A DNA stretch of 34,213 nucleotides, from assembly GCA_009746045.1 (NCBI GenBank), contig RPFO01001637.1:1-34213 (forward strand), in the 5' to 3' direction. Of the stretch, positions 24,701 through 32,055 are shown piece after piece (within the stretch, counting starts at the first letter, position 1; each line of letters starts with the position of its first letter). The position numbers were made by a program, and so were the translations under genes. Below the pieces are notes generated by a model. The model worked only from the letters and a program-made list of their open reading frames with translations. It made no database searches and was not told the DNA's origin. Source of the DNA: Mesostigma viride (taxonomy: Eukaryota > Streptophyta > Mesostigmatophyceae > Mesostigmatales > Mesostigmataceae).

Positions 24701-26607
24701 CCGTCTCTACTGACGTTCGAATAAAAATTCTGTATGGGAAGGTGATCGTGGACAGCGTCCCCCGGCCTTGGTCGACTTTCGCAGTTGGGACCTGGAGGTT
24801 TTTGTCAGGGACAGGTAGTACGTCGACGCCACCGTCGCCGCCCGGGGGTCTGGGCGATCTCTCCTCGCTGTCCAGTGTCGATTTCGTCTACACCGGTTCG
24901 GGGACAGAACCGGTGGTAAAGAGCGCGGCCGCGTTCAACTCGGAGTGGCAAGTGCAGGACATAGGGGAATGGGACGTGCCCTTTAGCACCACAGGCCGCA
25001 TCGTCTCTCTCAGGATGCGATTCATCTCGCTGCCTGAAACAACCCCGACACTCACTAGTTTTGTGCCAAGAATCACGAAGGGGGCGCCTACTTTGTTCAC
25101 TTACACACTGAACAGCTCGACCTCAACAAGTGCGACGATGGGTGACTTCAGTTGGGATGCCAATACCGGGGTCACGACGGCCACCTTCCCATTGGGGGAC
25201 CTCAAAACTCAACTGAGCAATTCTCTTACGAATGCTACCAACACCATCAAGGTGTCATTGCCGACCTTGTTGTTCAGCGTGAACGGAAGCTTGATCGAAA
25301 AGCCTTTGGAGTTCACGTGGAACCTGAAACTGGTCGCAACGACTGCGCCCGCCGCGCCACAGACCCAGAATTTTAGCGCAAACAGCGTCGATAAGATCGA
25401 ATGGAAGTTCTATCAAACAAACCCCGACCTTGCCAACACCACCATACCTGTGCCCGTCGCGACGTGGTCAACTGGAACGCATTCGAGCAGTTTTGACAAC
25501 TCCCTAAAAAATCTGAACGCCGTCGTGGACGTCACATTCAAATCTAGCCTTACCAAACATTGGGCGGGGAACGTGCCCATTGTCTGTACAGTTAACGAAC
25601 TTCCAATGCCAGATGCGGTGATGGCATACCTTGACTCGACAAAAACGTTGCGCATCTCCATGGGTGTTTTATACTCCAATGTCTTAGCCAAAAACGTGGA
25701 CCTCTCTTCCGCAAGTGGTACCATCAAACTATACATCCCAGCAGGCGTGATAGAGGTGGGATCGTCCGTCATCACGACTCGTCTGTGTACCAGTATATTG
25801 TTCACCCCCCCAAGTACAAGCACCTCAACGACGACAACGACGACATCACCAGTGGTCAACAACCCTAGCGTTTTTTCGTACTTGTACACGTTCAAAACAG
25901 CGGACGACTGGTTGTTGGGACCATCGCCGTCATCGCTAGGTTCTAATTTCTCTATCAGGCTGTTTACGTCCAAGGCGGTGACGATCACCTCTAACAAGAT
26001 TCGGTTAACGGTGACGGAAGGGAATTTGAGTATTGCAGTGAAGTTCGTGGATTTCCAATCGTCGACCGACAATAAGACGCACACGCTAAATTACACGGAC
26101 TTTACGCCAGCTTCCGGTAGCCGAACAATCACGCTTGGCCCCACGGCTAGCAACGACAGGCCTTTCACTGACGTCAGTGAAACGAACACCGCCTATCCTA
26201 TGAACACGCACGTCATCGTCATCCCAGCTCCTAAACCTTTCTTATCAGACATTGATTTCACGAACTCGACAGGGGGCAGGCTGGACACGTACGTACCGCA
26301 GAGGTTTGCCGTGAAGTTTGCCATGTCCGTCCCCGCCGTATCCGGTTTTGAAGCGAGCGACGTGCAGTTGCGGCATTACGACTTCAAGACGGGGAAGGTG
26401 ACGGCTGTCCCTGCGCAGGGACTGGTGGAAGCGGTGGGGAGCACGGGGTCCATTAAGCGTCTGGTATACAACCGCACATGGGCCTCGACAGGGCCTGGTC
26501 TGCTCGTACTGGAGATAGACTCCAACAAGTTCCAGTACTCGTCTACCGAGACCAGGGGCAACGACCGGGTGCGGGCCACTCACTACGTCGGCAGATTGCC
26601 ATTTTAA
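21781..26607 (+). CDS. Giant repeat-domain beta-rich protein B, 1608 residues
   Basis: One uninterrupted frame from ATG 21781. It is built of about eight diverged copies of the domain in protein A; anchors include LDMRTRDTTITVTV, GLNLLATSGDITVTIP, LDMTAVSTDVRIKI, NVDLSSASGTIKLYIPA and NFNLLTVEIPANIM, each following a 'L.hDh..L' strand and followed by V(N)G or equivalent. Ser, Thr and Asn are abundant and there are more than 20 N-x-S/T sequons. A Ser/Thr-rich linker lies near residue 1350. No membrane segment or signal peptide is seen. The gene is visibly less GC-rich than its neighbours, above all in its first 3 kb. It is probably a large structural or adhesin-like virion protein; no known family is recognised. 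Confidence 0.8.
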   Translation: MSAPVTALQEAFKRSDVSRPFSFKIKYTFDNTTYSSSPELYNAFTGQFSHWNISGITNFSQITKVKLYIELNPIVAATERLTAPESGGTLPISSDNCVMSVDYLSAIPVQLSIQGFTDFTNAVIVDLGALPTLVGAGQVGKTGWNMLSPGENNFNLLTVEIPANIMKVDNSLLSKSIAISLRIWNGGTPATPQKAEIGGVPNISGAKFLLVDPSSPIDRQYKEFPAIMIASGTNAISVRSPIPVADWKQAFIDSPDADVILQIDAAGIKRGNARLFSWNINRTPFNVEKLRGVDAFASNVAKFRLGPLKRVATDAGIDMVSRLHNYVTVKLPAGLIDGFDKDVEATWDFTTDVDANPTATPNSPLNLTDLTGLGGVSLQLTAGTPPNVTVLRTQHVNAADWASIQCQYPGNISTDTKVNVNVLLSFASISYVNSSATYRVNYRYQNDENSADTSFSIVPFSTLAMVSLIDASSWLSDKGLNLLATSGDITVTIPGSTFKLNNREVTNPITFPIRFISEGDSSPLEIDKVTNLNATNCTWSFGNATPVSALSPAKVPIDVTGVGAKFDVSSAILKIAFTNLESVGINTTVEWSAGYGPNGSTGVVSFQAFQTQKDGDALKIDFTDLFTLVKEKNLDMRTRDTTITVTVLRNCLTFSDNTTNASFRARWVFRADVADLQSMYTTYVPTNSRFTAVNWLFDTATTPGAYRFEASWTKLPIAPVHRYWDKTASLEFVFPSGTTLAVSSSTVSAKARISLSVNGGAPTFLGEGDITVSSPGNRLLLATQGANESNIWANALSTQKANTDLRSSTLGNLLVVEFPAMTVSVNGTWLPIFKDQWSFERRSSNLLEVGPSLSAVEWNFNNTTRVDAIVKLSGVFRLPPGDNTPITMNSAIYSGLVLGGNKSVKLEFSFGSSPISLADAANLIAVYTISRAGSDTIVVQETTAPASVSNGTKLVLDLTSMLAIASLQSLDMTAVSTDVRIKILYGKVIVDSVPRPWSTFAVGTWRFLSGTGSTSTPPSPPGGLGDLSSLSSVDFVYTGSGTEPVVKSAAAFNSEWQVQDIGEWDVPFSTTGRIVSLRMRFISLPETTPTLTSFVPRITKGAPTLFTYTLNSSTSTSATMGDFSWDANTGVTTATFPLGDLKTQLSNSLTNATNTIKVSLPTLLFSVNGSLIEKPLEFTWNLKLVATTAPAAPQTQNFSANSVDKIEWKFYQTNPDLANTTIPVPVATWSTGTHSSSFDNSLKNLNAVVDVTFKSSLTKHWAGNVPIVCTVNELPMPDAVMAYLDSTKTLRISMGVLYSNVLAKNVDLSSASGTIKLYIPAGVIEVGSSVITTRLCTSILFTPPSTSTSTTTTTTSPVVNNPSVFSYLYTFKTADDWLLGPSPSSLGSNFSIRLFTSKAVTITSNKIRLTVTEGNLSIAVKFVDFQSSTDNKTHTLNYTDFTPASGSRTITLGPTASNDRPFTDVSETNTAYPMNTHVIVIPAPKPFLSDIDFTNSTGGRLDTYVPQRFAVKFAMSVPAVSGFEASDVQLRHYDFKTGKVTAVPAQGLVEAVGSTGSIKRLVYNRTWASTGPGLLVLEIDSNKFQYSSTETRGNDRVRATHYVGRLPF

Positions 26608-26634
26608 CCTCGCAAAAAAAAATGTCTAGGACTC

Positions 26635-26642
26635 TATATATA
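26635..26642 (+). promoter_or_regulatory. TATATATA promoter box of MCP3
   Basis: TATATATA ends 14 bases before ATG 26657 and is preceded by CGCAAAAAAAAATGTCTAGG (26611-26630). The MCP4 leader has the same order: CGCAAAAATAATCTAG and then TATATAT. Confidence 0.65.
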
Positions 26643-26656
26643 CATCCCGAACGAAC

Positions 26657-28483
26657 ATGGGTAGTCACGCTATCATGGCCCTCCGCGCGAAGGGGACTCA
26701 AGACGTCTCTCTCATCGTCGACCCCGAGGTAACATTCTTCAAGACGGTCTATCCGCGCCACACCAACTTCGCGATGGAGGACTCAGAGGTCACGCAATCG
26801 GCCGGCATCGTGGACTACGGCCAGTGCGTCGAGTTTAAGCTGCCGAGGTCCGGAGACCTGATCACCAAGGTCATCGCTTACATCGAGATGTCGCCGTTCG
26901 CGGTGGCGTCCTACGCACCTTTCGCCAAGGACTTTGCCAGGATCCTGATCGACCACGTCGAGCTCGTGGTCGGCGGGTACTCCATCGAGAAGATCACGGG
27001 CGACTTCCTGCACGTGAAGGACATCATGAGCAGGAAGGGGCACGAGAGCAGCGTCGATAACATGCCCGTGGGACACGGGGGCAGCGTTAGGATAAACGAG
27101 CTCGGACGGGTGGTTGAATTCTCCCGCGCCGAGAAGGCGCAGCACATCTACATCCCGCTGGAGTTCACGTTCTGCTGCGACCACGGCCTGGCCCTCCCCA
27201 TCATCGCCCTGCAGTACCACGACGTGATCGTGAAGATCCAGTTCAACACGGCCGCGGACATCTTCACCCGGTACTGGCCCGCGTACACTCCTGCTCCTGC
27301 TAATACCTCTGCAGCCCCCGCCCCCATACCTGCTACCAATTACGACGGTTCTGCATCTGGAAAGCCTTATTATAGGAACGAAGACAAGATTAAGTTCATA
27401 GTCGAAATGTTGAATAAGGGTGACGGCAAGGGTGATACAGGTTATAGGGTGACAAGATTGACCAACGGTGTTTACACAGATACATGGAGTGATGGTGAGA
27501 TCTCACGAGAAATCCAAAGAGCCACTACCTATTTGACCTCTTTTCAAGAAACTACCATGCCCGCCTCCCTCGACGAAAAAACCGCATACGTGCATCGCTG
27601 GATCACCGAATGGCCCGCGGGTACAACCTCCGCAAACGAAGCCACCACGAACAAGCTGCTTAAGGCCTTCACGATACGGTGGAGAAACAACAATAACACG
27701 TACGAGATGGCATTCGGCCCTCTTCAGACCGAAAACAAGTTTCCTTTCTATGTGAACGCGCCGGCTACGATATCCACAACGACATACAGCGCCCCCACAC
27801 AGACCGTCCTGGACGCGGCCAACCCTCGCCCCCAGTGGATCGCCACCCCCCCAAGTTTTGGGTGCAAGCTGCTGGTGCGCTACATCTACCTGGACGACTT
27901 CGAGCGCCGGCAGTTCGCTCTCAACTCGCACGAGTACCTCATCACCGAGGTCCAGCGGTACCAGCAGCACGTGGGGGGGGAGAACGAGGTGGTCATGGAC
28001 CTCAAGTTCAACCACCCGGTCAAGGAGCTCCTGTTCTGGTACAAGCCTGCCAGCCTTTCCTTCATCGACACAAAGTACCGCAACGACGCCGAGTTCTCCT
28101 ACAACGGCTACTGGAAATTCTGGAACGACAACAGCGCGTTCGGAGATGGCCACCTCTTCACCAGCGCGAACCTGTCGATGAACTCGCAAAACATGTTCGG
28201 AGAGGGGCGCGACCCTATCTACTTCTCCTACACGCTGCCCAGCGCGTTCCATACCCGCATCGTGAAGGACAGCCGCGTCTACAGCATCCCGTTTGCGCTG
28301 GAGCCCGAATCGTGGAAGCCGACCGGATCTGTCAACATGTCCCGGCTGGACAGCGTGAAGTTGCACCTGAAGGGGTTGGGCAATACAGGAGGCATTCCAT
28401 CAGGGACGATCGATGTCTACGTAACGTCGTTCAATGTGCTGAAGATCGCACAAGGCATGGGCGGCAAGCGGTTCGCTTCTTAA
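26657..28483 (+). CDS. Major capsid protein paralog 3, with a long inserted loop
   Basis: 608 residues, intact. Opening MALRAKGTQDVSLIVDPEV, then TFFKTVYPRHTNFAMED and FKLPRSGDLITK, VELVVGGYSIEKITGDFLHVKD, ALPIIALQYHDVIVKIQF; second domain WIATPPSFGCKLLVRYIYLDD, FERRQFALNSHEYLITE, KFNHPVKELLFWYKP, and the end FNVLKIAQGMGGKRFAS. Between the two parts (residues ~208-394) lies an insertion of about 185 residues, against about 45 in MCP4 and about 120 in MCP2. Its DNA (27280-27800) is more AT-rich than the rest of the gene. G8 at 27971 and C7 at 27846 leave the frame intact. Confidence 0.95.
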   Translation: MGSHAIMALRAKGTQDVSLIVDPEVTFFKTVYPRHTNFAMEDSEVTQSAGIVDYGQCVEFKLPRSGDLITKVIAYIEMSPFAVASYAPFAKDFARILIDHVELVVGGYSIEKITGDFLHVKDIMSRKGHESSVDNMPVGHGGSVRINELGRVVEFSRAEKAQHIYIPLEFTFCCDHGLALPIIALQYHDVIVKIQFNTAADIFTRYWPAYTPAPANTSAAPAPIPATNYDGSASGKPYYRNEDKIKFIVEMLNKGDGKGDTGYRVTRLTNGVYTDTWSDGEISREIQRATTYLTSFQETTMPASLDEKTAYVHRWITEWPAGTTSANEATTNKLLKAFTIRWRNNNNTYEMAFGPLQTENKFPFYVNAPATISTTTYSAPTQTVLDAANPRPQWIATPPSFGCKLLVRYIYLDDFERRQFALNSHEYLITEVQRYQQHVGGENEVVMDLKFNHPVKELLFWYKPASLSFIDTKYRNDAEFSYNGYWKFWNDNSAFGDGHLFTSANLSMNSQNMFGEGRDPIYFSYTLPSAFHTRIVKDSRVYSIPFALEPESWKPTGSVNMSRLDSVKLHLKGLGNTGGIPSGTIDVYVTSFNVLKIAQGMGGKRFAS

Positions 28484-28509
28484 GGGCGCAAAAATAATCT
28501 AGAGTGCTG

Positions 28510-28516
28510 TATATAT
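28510..28516 (+). promoter_or_regulatory. TATATAT promoter box of MCP4
   Basis: TATATAT ends seven bases before ATG 28524. CGCAAAAATAATCTAG (28488-28503) lies just upstream, closely matching the MCP3 leader. Confidence 0.65.
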
Positions 28517-28523
28517 CACCAGA

Positions 28524-29897
28524 ATGTCGCACGCGGTTCTGTCCCTTCGCGCAAAGGGCCCTCAGGACGCCATGCTAAGTGTGTCCCCCGAGGTGACCTT
28601 TTTTAAGAGCATGTACCCTAGGCACACTAACTTTGCGTATGCCGACACCGAGGTCGTGCCTTCTAGTGGCATTCCGGGGTTCGGCCGCATGGTCGAGTTC
28701 CAGCTGCCCAAGAGCGGCGATTTGATCACGAAGGCGCACGTGTACATCGAACTGCCGGCGATGGCAGAGTGGAAGACTACCCCTCCCACCCTGGGGCAGG
28801 CGTGGTGGCAGATTTTTGACCCGCTGTACGACGATCTGGCGCGCGTGCTCATCAAGAAGGTGGAATTCCGCATCGGCGGCTACACGATCGAGGAGATGAC
28901 CGGCGAGTTCTTGCACGTGTGGGACCAGCTGTCGCGCGATCCTAGCACCAGCCACGTGGAGAACGTGCCTACCAAGCACGGCGGCGTGGTGAGGAAGTAC
29001 GGCGGCGGCCAGACCGGCAGCGTGCCCAGCCACATCTACGTCCCCCTGCAGTTCTCCTTTTGCCAGGAGGAGGGCATGGCGCTGCCCATCATCGCCCTGC
29101 AGTACCACGACGCGCGCATCCGCATCCAGCTGGCTACCAAGGACGAGATCTTTACCCACATGGCGGGCGGGACTAAGTACCCCGCCACCTCCCTCTGCAA
29201 GGAACCCAAGCTGTGGGACCAGATCACCAGCAGTGACACCACATACCGAACCAACATGGTCAAGAGCGGCATGGGCGACATCACCAAGATGCGCCTGGTC
29301 CTGCGCTACGTGTACCTGGACGACTTCGAGCGCCGGCAGTTCGCCACAAGCGCGCACGAGTACCTCATCACGGTCACGCAACAGTACGACCACTTCGTGG
29401 AAGGCGCCGATCTGGACACGATCACCCTCCCCTTCTCCCACCCCATCAAGGAGCTGATTTTCTTCTACAAGGCAGAGGCGCGCCTGACCGACACCACCAT
29501 TTCCACTGACCCCACCCAGGCTATATGGAACTTTACCAACAAGAGCAACCCCGACGGACACCTGTTCACCACCGCCAACCTGACCCTGAACTCGCAACAA
29601 GTGTTCGGGGAGGGGCGCGACCCTGTATACTTTTCCTACCTCCTGCCCCTGCAGACACACACCTGCATCCCCAGGGACAAGCACGTGTACGTCATGCCCT
29701 TTGGCCTGAAGCCAGAGGACTGGAAGCCGAACGGCACCATCAACTTTTCGCGCCTGGACACCGTCAAGCTTGTGCTCAAGGGGATGAGCTCCGACCCCAC
29801 CAAACCCCTGCCCAAGGGTGTCATCACCATCTACGCGCGGTCCTTCAATGTTCTCAAGATCACTAATGGCATGGGCGGGCTGCGGTTCGCATCTTAA
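28524..29897 (+). CDS. Major capsid protein paralog 4, the shortest and most canonical
   Basis: 457 residues, a usual length for a double-jelly-roll MCP. LSLRAKGPQDAMLSVSPEV, TFFKSMYPRHTNFAYAD, FQLPKSGDLITKAHVYIEL, VEFRIGGYTIEEMTGEFLHVWD and ALPIIALQYHDARIRIQL form domain one. LVLRYVYLDDFERRQFATSA, FSHPIKELIFFYKAEA, LTLNSQQVFGEGRDPVYFSY, PFGLKPEDWKPNGTINFSRLD and SFNVLKITNGMGGLRFAS form domain two. It probably makes the bulk of the capsid shell as trimers, being compact, GC-rich and intact; that ranking is inference. AATAAAAA follows at 29900. Confidence 0.95.
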   Translation: MSHAVLSLRAKGPQDAMLSVSPEVTFFKSMYPRHTNFAYADTEVVPSSGIPGFGRMVEFQLPKSGDLITKAHVYIELPAMAEWKTTPPTLGQAWWQIFDPLYDDLARVLIKKVEFRIGGYTIEEMTGEFLHVWDQLSRDPSTSHVENVPTKHGGVVRKYGGGQTGSVPSHIYVPLQFSFCQEEGMALPIIALQYHDARIRIQLATKDEIFTHMAGGTKYPATSLCKEPKLWDQITSSDTTYRTNMVKSGMGDITKMRLVLRYVYLDDFERRQFATSAHEYLITVTQQYDHFVEGADLDTITLPFSHPIKELIFFYKAEARLTDTTISTDPTQAIWNFTNKSNPDGHLFTTANLTLNSQQVFGEGRDPVYFSYLLPLQTHTCIPRDKHVYVMPFGLKPEDWKPNGTINFSRLDTVKLVLKGMSSDPTKPLPKGVITIYARSFNVLKITNGMGGLRFAS

Positions 29898-30313
29898 ACA
29901 ATAAAAACCGAGTCACAAGGAAATCGCTCACGTGGACAAGCGCGCTTGAGCACGTGAATGGGCTGCATTCATGATCAACACCGCTGGAGTGGAGTTTTAT
30001 TCATTAATTAAATTACTAATAAAACAGGTTTTCATACTCGAGTTCATTCGTGAAAAGCAATACTGTATCATCAACAACAAGTGTGGCACGGGAGTAGCAG
30101 TGTACTGCACGCGTGCTAACACACCTTCACCCAAGCGCGAACCTTCCGCATCCAGCGTGCAATGTCGGCACGGTGCGGGTGGGGTCGCGTGGTCTGCAAC
30201 CGCAGCAAAACAGGAACAGGCGCGATAGATGCGTGAGTGACTAGCATTCCAATGGACACGCTACAAGGTCGCAGAAAGCAGGAATGCATTAGAAAGTTGA
30301 CAGATTACCAACC
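29898..30313. other. Intergenic stretch with AT-rich tract, no gene seen
   Basis: About 415 bases between convergent genes. It contains the MCP4 AATAAA, a 30-bp palindrome (separate entry), an AT-rich tract (29996-30030, ATTCATTAATTAAATTACTAATAAAA) and otherwise unremarkable sequence. The one ORF of 85 codons (29971-30228) has no promoter or family support. Confidence 0.5.
29928..29957. repeat. 30-bp palindrome with paired CACGTG boxes
   Basis: TCACGTG (29928-29934) and CACGTGA (29951-29957) flank a perfect 12-bp palindrome CAAGCGCGCTTG (29937-29948), all with one common centre. Only the two dinucleotides between blocks are unpaired. It could be a transcription end hairpin for MCP4 or a protein-binding site. 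Confidence 0.6.
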
Positions 30314-31104
30314 TTACTGGACCCTCATGTAGTCTCGCATCAGGAAATAGGCGTTGAGGTTGGTCCTCACCAGGTCAACCCACTGCTCCCTGGTGGCCCC
30401 CTATACCCAGCCACCATCTGGCAGATGGTGCGGTGCAAGTGCCAATCCTGTGACTGGCAATCCTTGCTGCAGTACCTGACAGACAGGCACCCTGCACACT
30501 TGGTGAGCCTGACTCCAGGCTCCACCTGCCTACACCAAGAGCACGCCCTGTTGGCAATATCCCACGAATAGCCTGGGGGGCCATAAAACTCCCCCCAGAG
30601 CTCGTCCGACTTCTGACGGCACGCGGGGCTCAGAATGAGCGACCCGTTGGAAATGAAGAAAGGGCATCTTGCCTCCGTCATCTCCTCCGAAGCGTGGGTT
30701 ACAAACTCTTCCTCTAGAAAAGCGGAGAAGGAAGAAACAAACTGGCTGGGTGGTACAAAATTGCACACCATACCCAGGAGCCACTGCCTCACCACACTGG
30801 AGGGCTCATCAATCAGAGGAAAGAGCAGGGTGGTGGCATATTCATCTGCCTCGTTGATAACGGGGGGCTCGACCCCGAATCCGGCGAATGTCTGTGCTCT
30901 ATCCATTCTGATGATTGGCAGTAAAACAGAGATGTGATCTGGGGTGACAATGTCTTCAAGCGCCTGAAGTTTGAACACCATCATCATCCTTTCATCAGCT
31001 AACACGTCCGATTCGCGCATTCCAGGCGGAATGGTGATTTCTAATAAAAGCACCCCATCGTCGGAAAGGACCTGAAGGGTGGCTGGTCTCTCAACATAAG
31101 CCAT
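30314..31104 (-). CDS. MYND zinc-finger protein with one frame break near the end
   Basis: Start chosen at Met 31104 (MAYVERPATLQVL) in a strong context (CAGCCATGG); an upstream Met at 31242 is possible. Residues 1-180 are unrecognised. A complete MYND finger follows: C188-x2-C191, C203-x2-C206, YC212-x3-C216, H224, C228. MYND fingers bind Pro-rich peptides, often in transcription repressors and SMYD enzymes; no SET domain is seen here. At a C5 run (30397-30401) the frame breaks and the printed ORF ends at 30367. One added base opens a natural helical C-terminus (REQWVDLVRTNLNAYFLM) ending at 30314, giving about 263 residues. Confidence 0.75.
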
Positions 31105-32055
31105 GGCTGGCTGGCAATAATACAGGCGACTTCCCACGGTCGGGTGCAAGGGATTGCTTCCTCCTTGCGGCTTTCTACCCAACTCCAACGTTTTTGGGAG
31201 GCGTGGGCGGATGACAGGCGTTTCGCCACAATGCATCCTCAATTTAACCCACGCTTTGGCCTACATTTAGGGGTCACTGTATAATTAAATAATATCAGGC
31301 GCTCCTATAAGTTAACGGAGCGTCGCGCCGTCCGGTACAGTTGACCGACTCTAGTGAATATTCGATTCGTACGGTTGAGTGTAGTACCCGCGAGTCGAAT
31401 CTCCCGAAATTGCTGTAGTGGTATGTGGCAGGACAGGGGCTGAAACGCACGTGGGAAAACGCGTCAGTCGCGAGAAAGATGTTGTAAGATTTGCACTGTC
31501 AGACGCCTGACGACTGGGGACTTGTAACCTGACGCACGTGGGAAAACGCGTCAGTCGCCCGAAATACGTGGCCCCCTGTTCAGATGCTCCTGGTGGATTG
31601 AAACCTATAAGCCTAATTATCTGCCGGGTGGGCAGACAAAACGTGCTGTTCAGCATTACAGAATCCGGTATTCCATTCCAAAAGTGGTGTTTAGCATTAC
31701 AAAATCTGTGATCCATCAGATCACGTGTGATTGCCAGGTCACATAAGCTGACGAATTGTCACGAATACCACAAGTTATCGGGGGATCTCGCTGAACCCTC
31801 CGTTTACGCCCTTTCTGACGTAAGCTGGGATCTTTTTTACCCTTGGATCTTGTTCAGAGGGCGCCTTGTCTCCCAAGTTTTCCAGAGGTTGGTCGCGCTG
31901 GGCAGGCAGAGAACTGGAGCCCCTCCGCGCCCGAATTGTATTAACAGGCGGCACACTGCACACAAGTGCACACCAGCCTGCCCCAGTCGCCTGTAACACA
32001 AATTCCCCACCCTTCCTGTCACATCGCCATTTGCCTGGAGGGGGGACGCCTGATA
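31105..32055. other. Long intergenic region of about 950 bases between divergent genes
   Basis: No convincing gene. Near 31280-31312 there is an AT-rich stretch (TAATTAAATAATATC, TATAAGTTAACGG) that may be the MYND promoter. Two sets of direct repeats (separate entry), a palindromic ATCACGTGTGAT (31720-31731) and several short ORFs without support make up the rest. The right end must hold the promoter of the 32056 gene, but I see no TATATATA box there. Confidence 0.5.
31445..31719. repeat. Two direct-repeat pairs in the MYND/coiled-coil spacer
   Basis: A 27-base block starting ACGCACGTGGGAAAACGCGT is identical at 31445-31471 and 31532-31558, 87 bases apart; it contains CACGTG and, in the second copy, a GACGC...GCGTC inverted pair. 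Further right, a 41-base unit (GTGCTGTTCAGCATTACAGA / GTGGTGTTTAGCATTACAAA) is tandem at 31643 and 31684. Confidence 0.7.

Noticed and set aside
28575-29684. 369-codon minus-strand ORF
   Set aside because: Exactly opposite MCP4, whose sequence is unmistakable.
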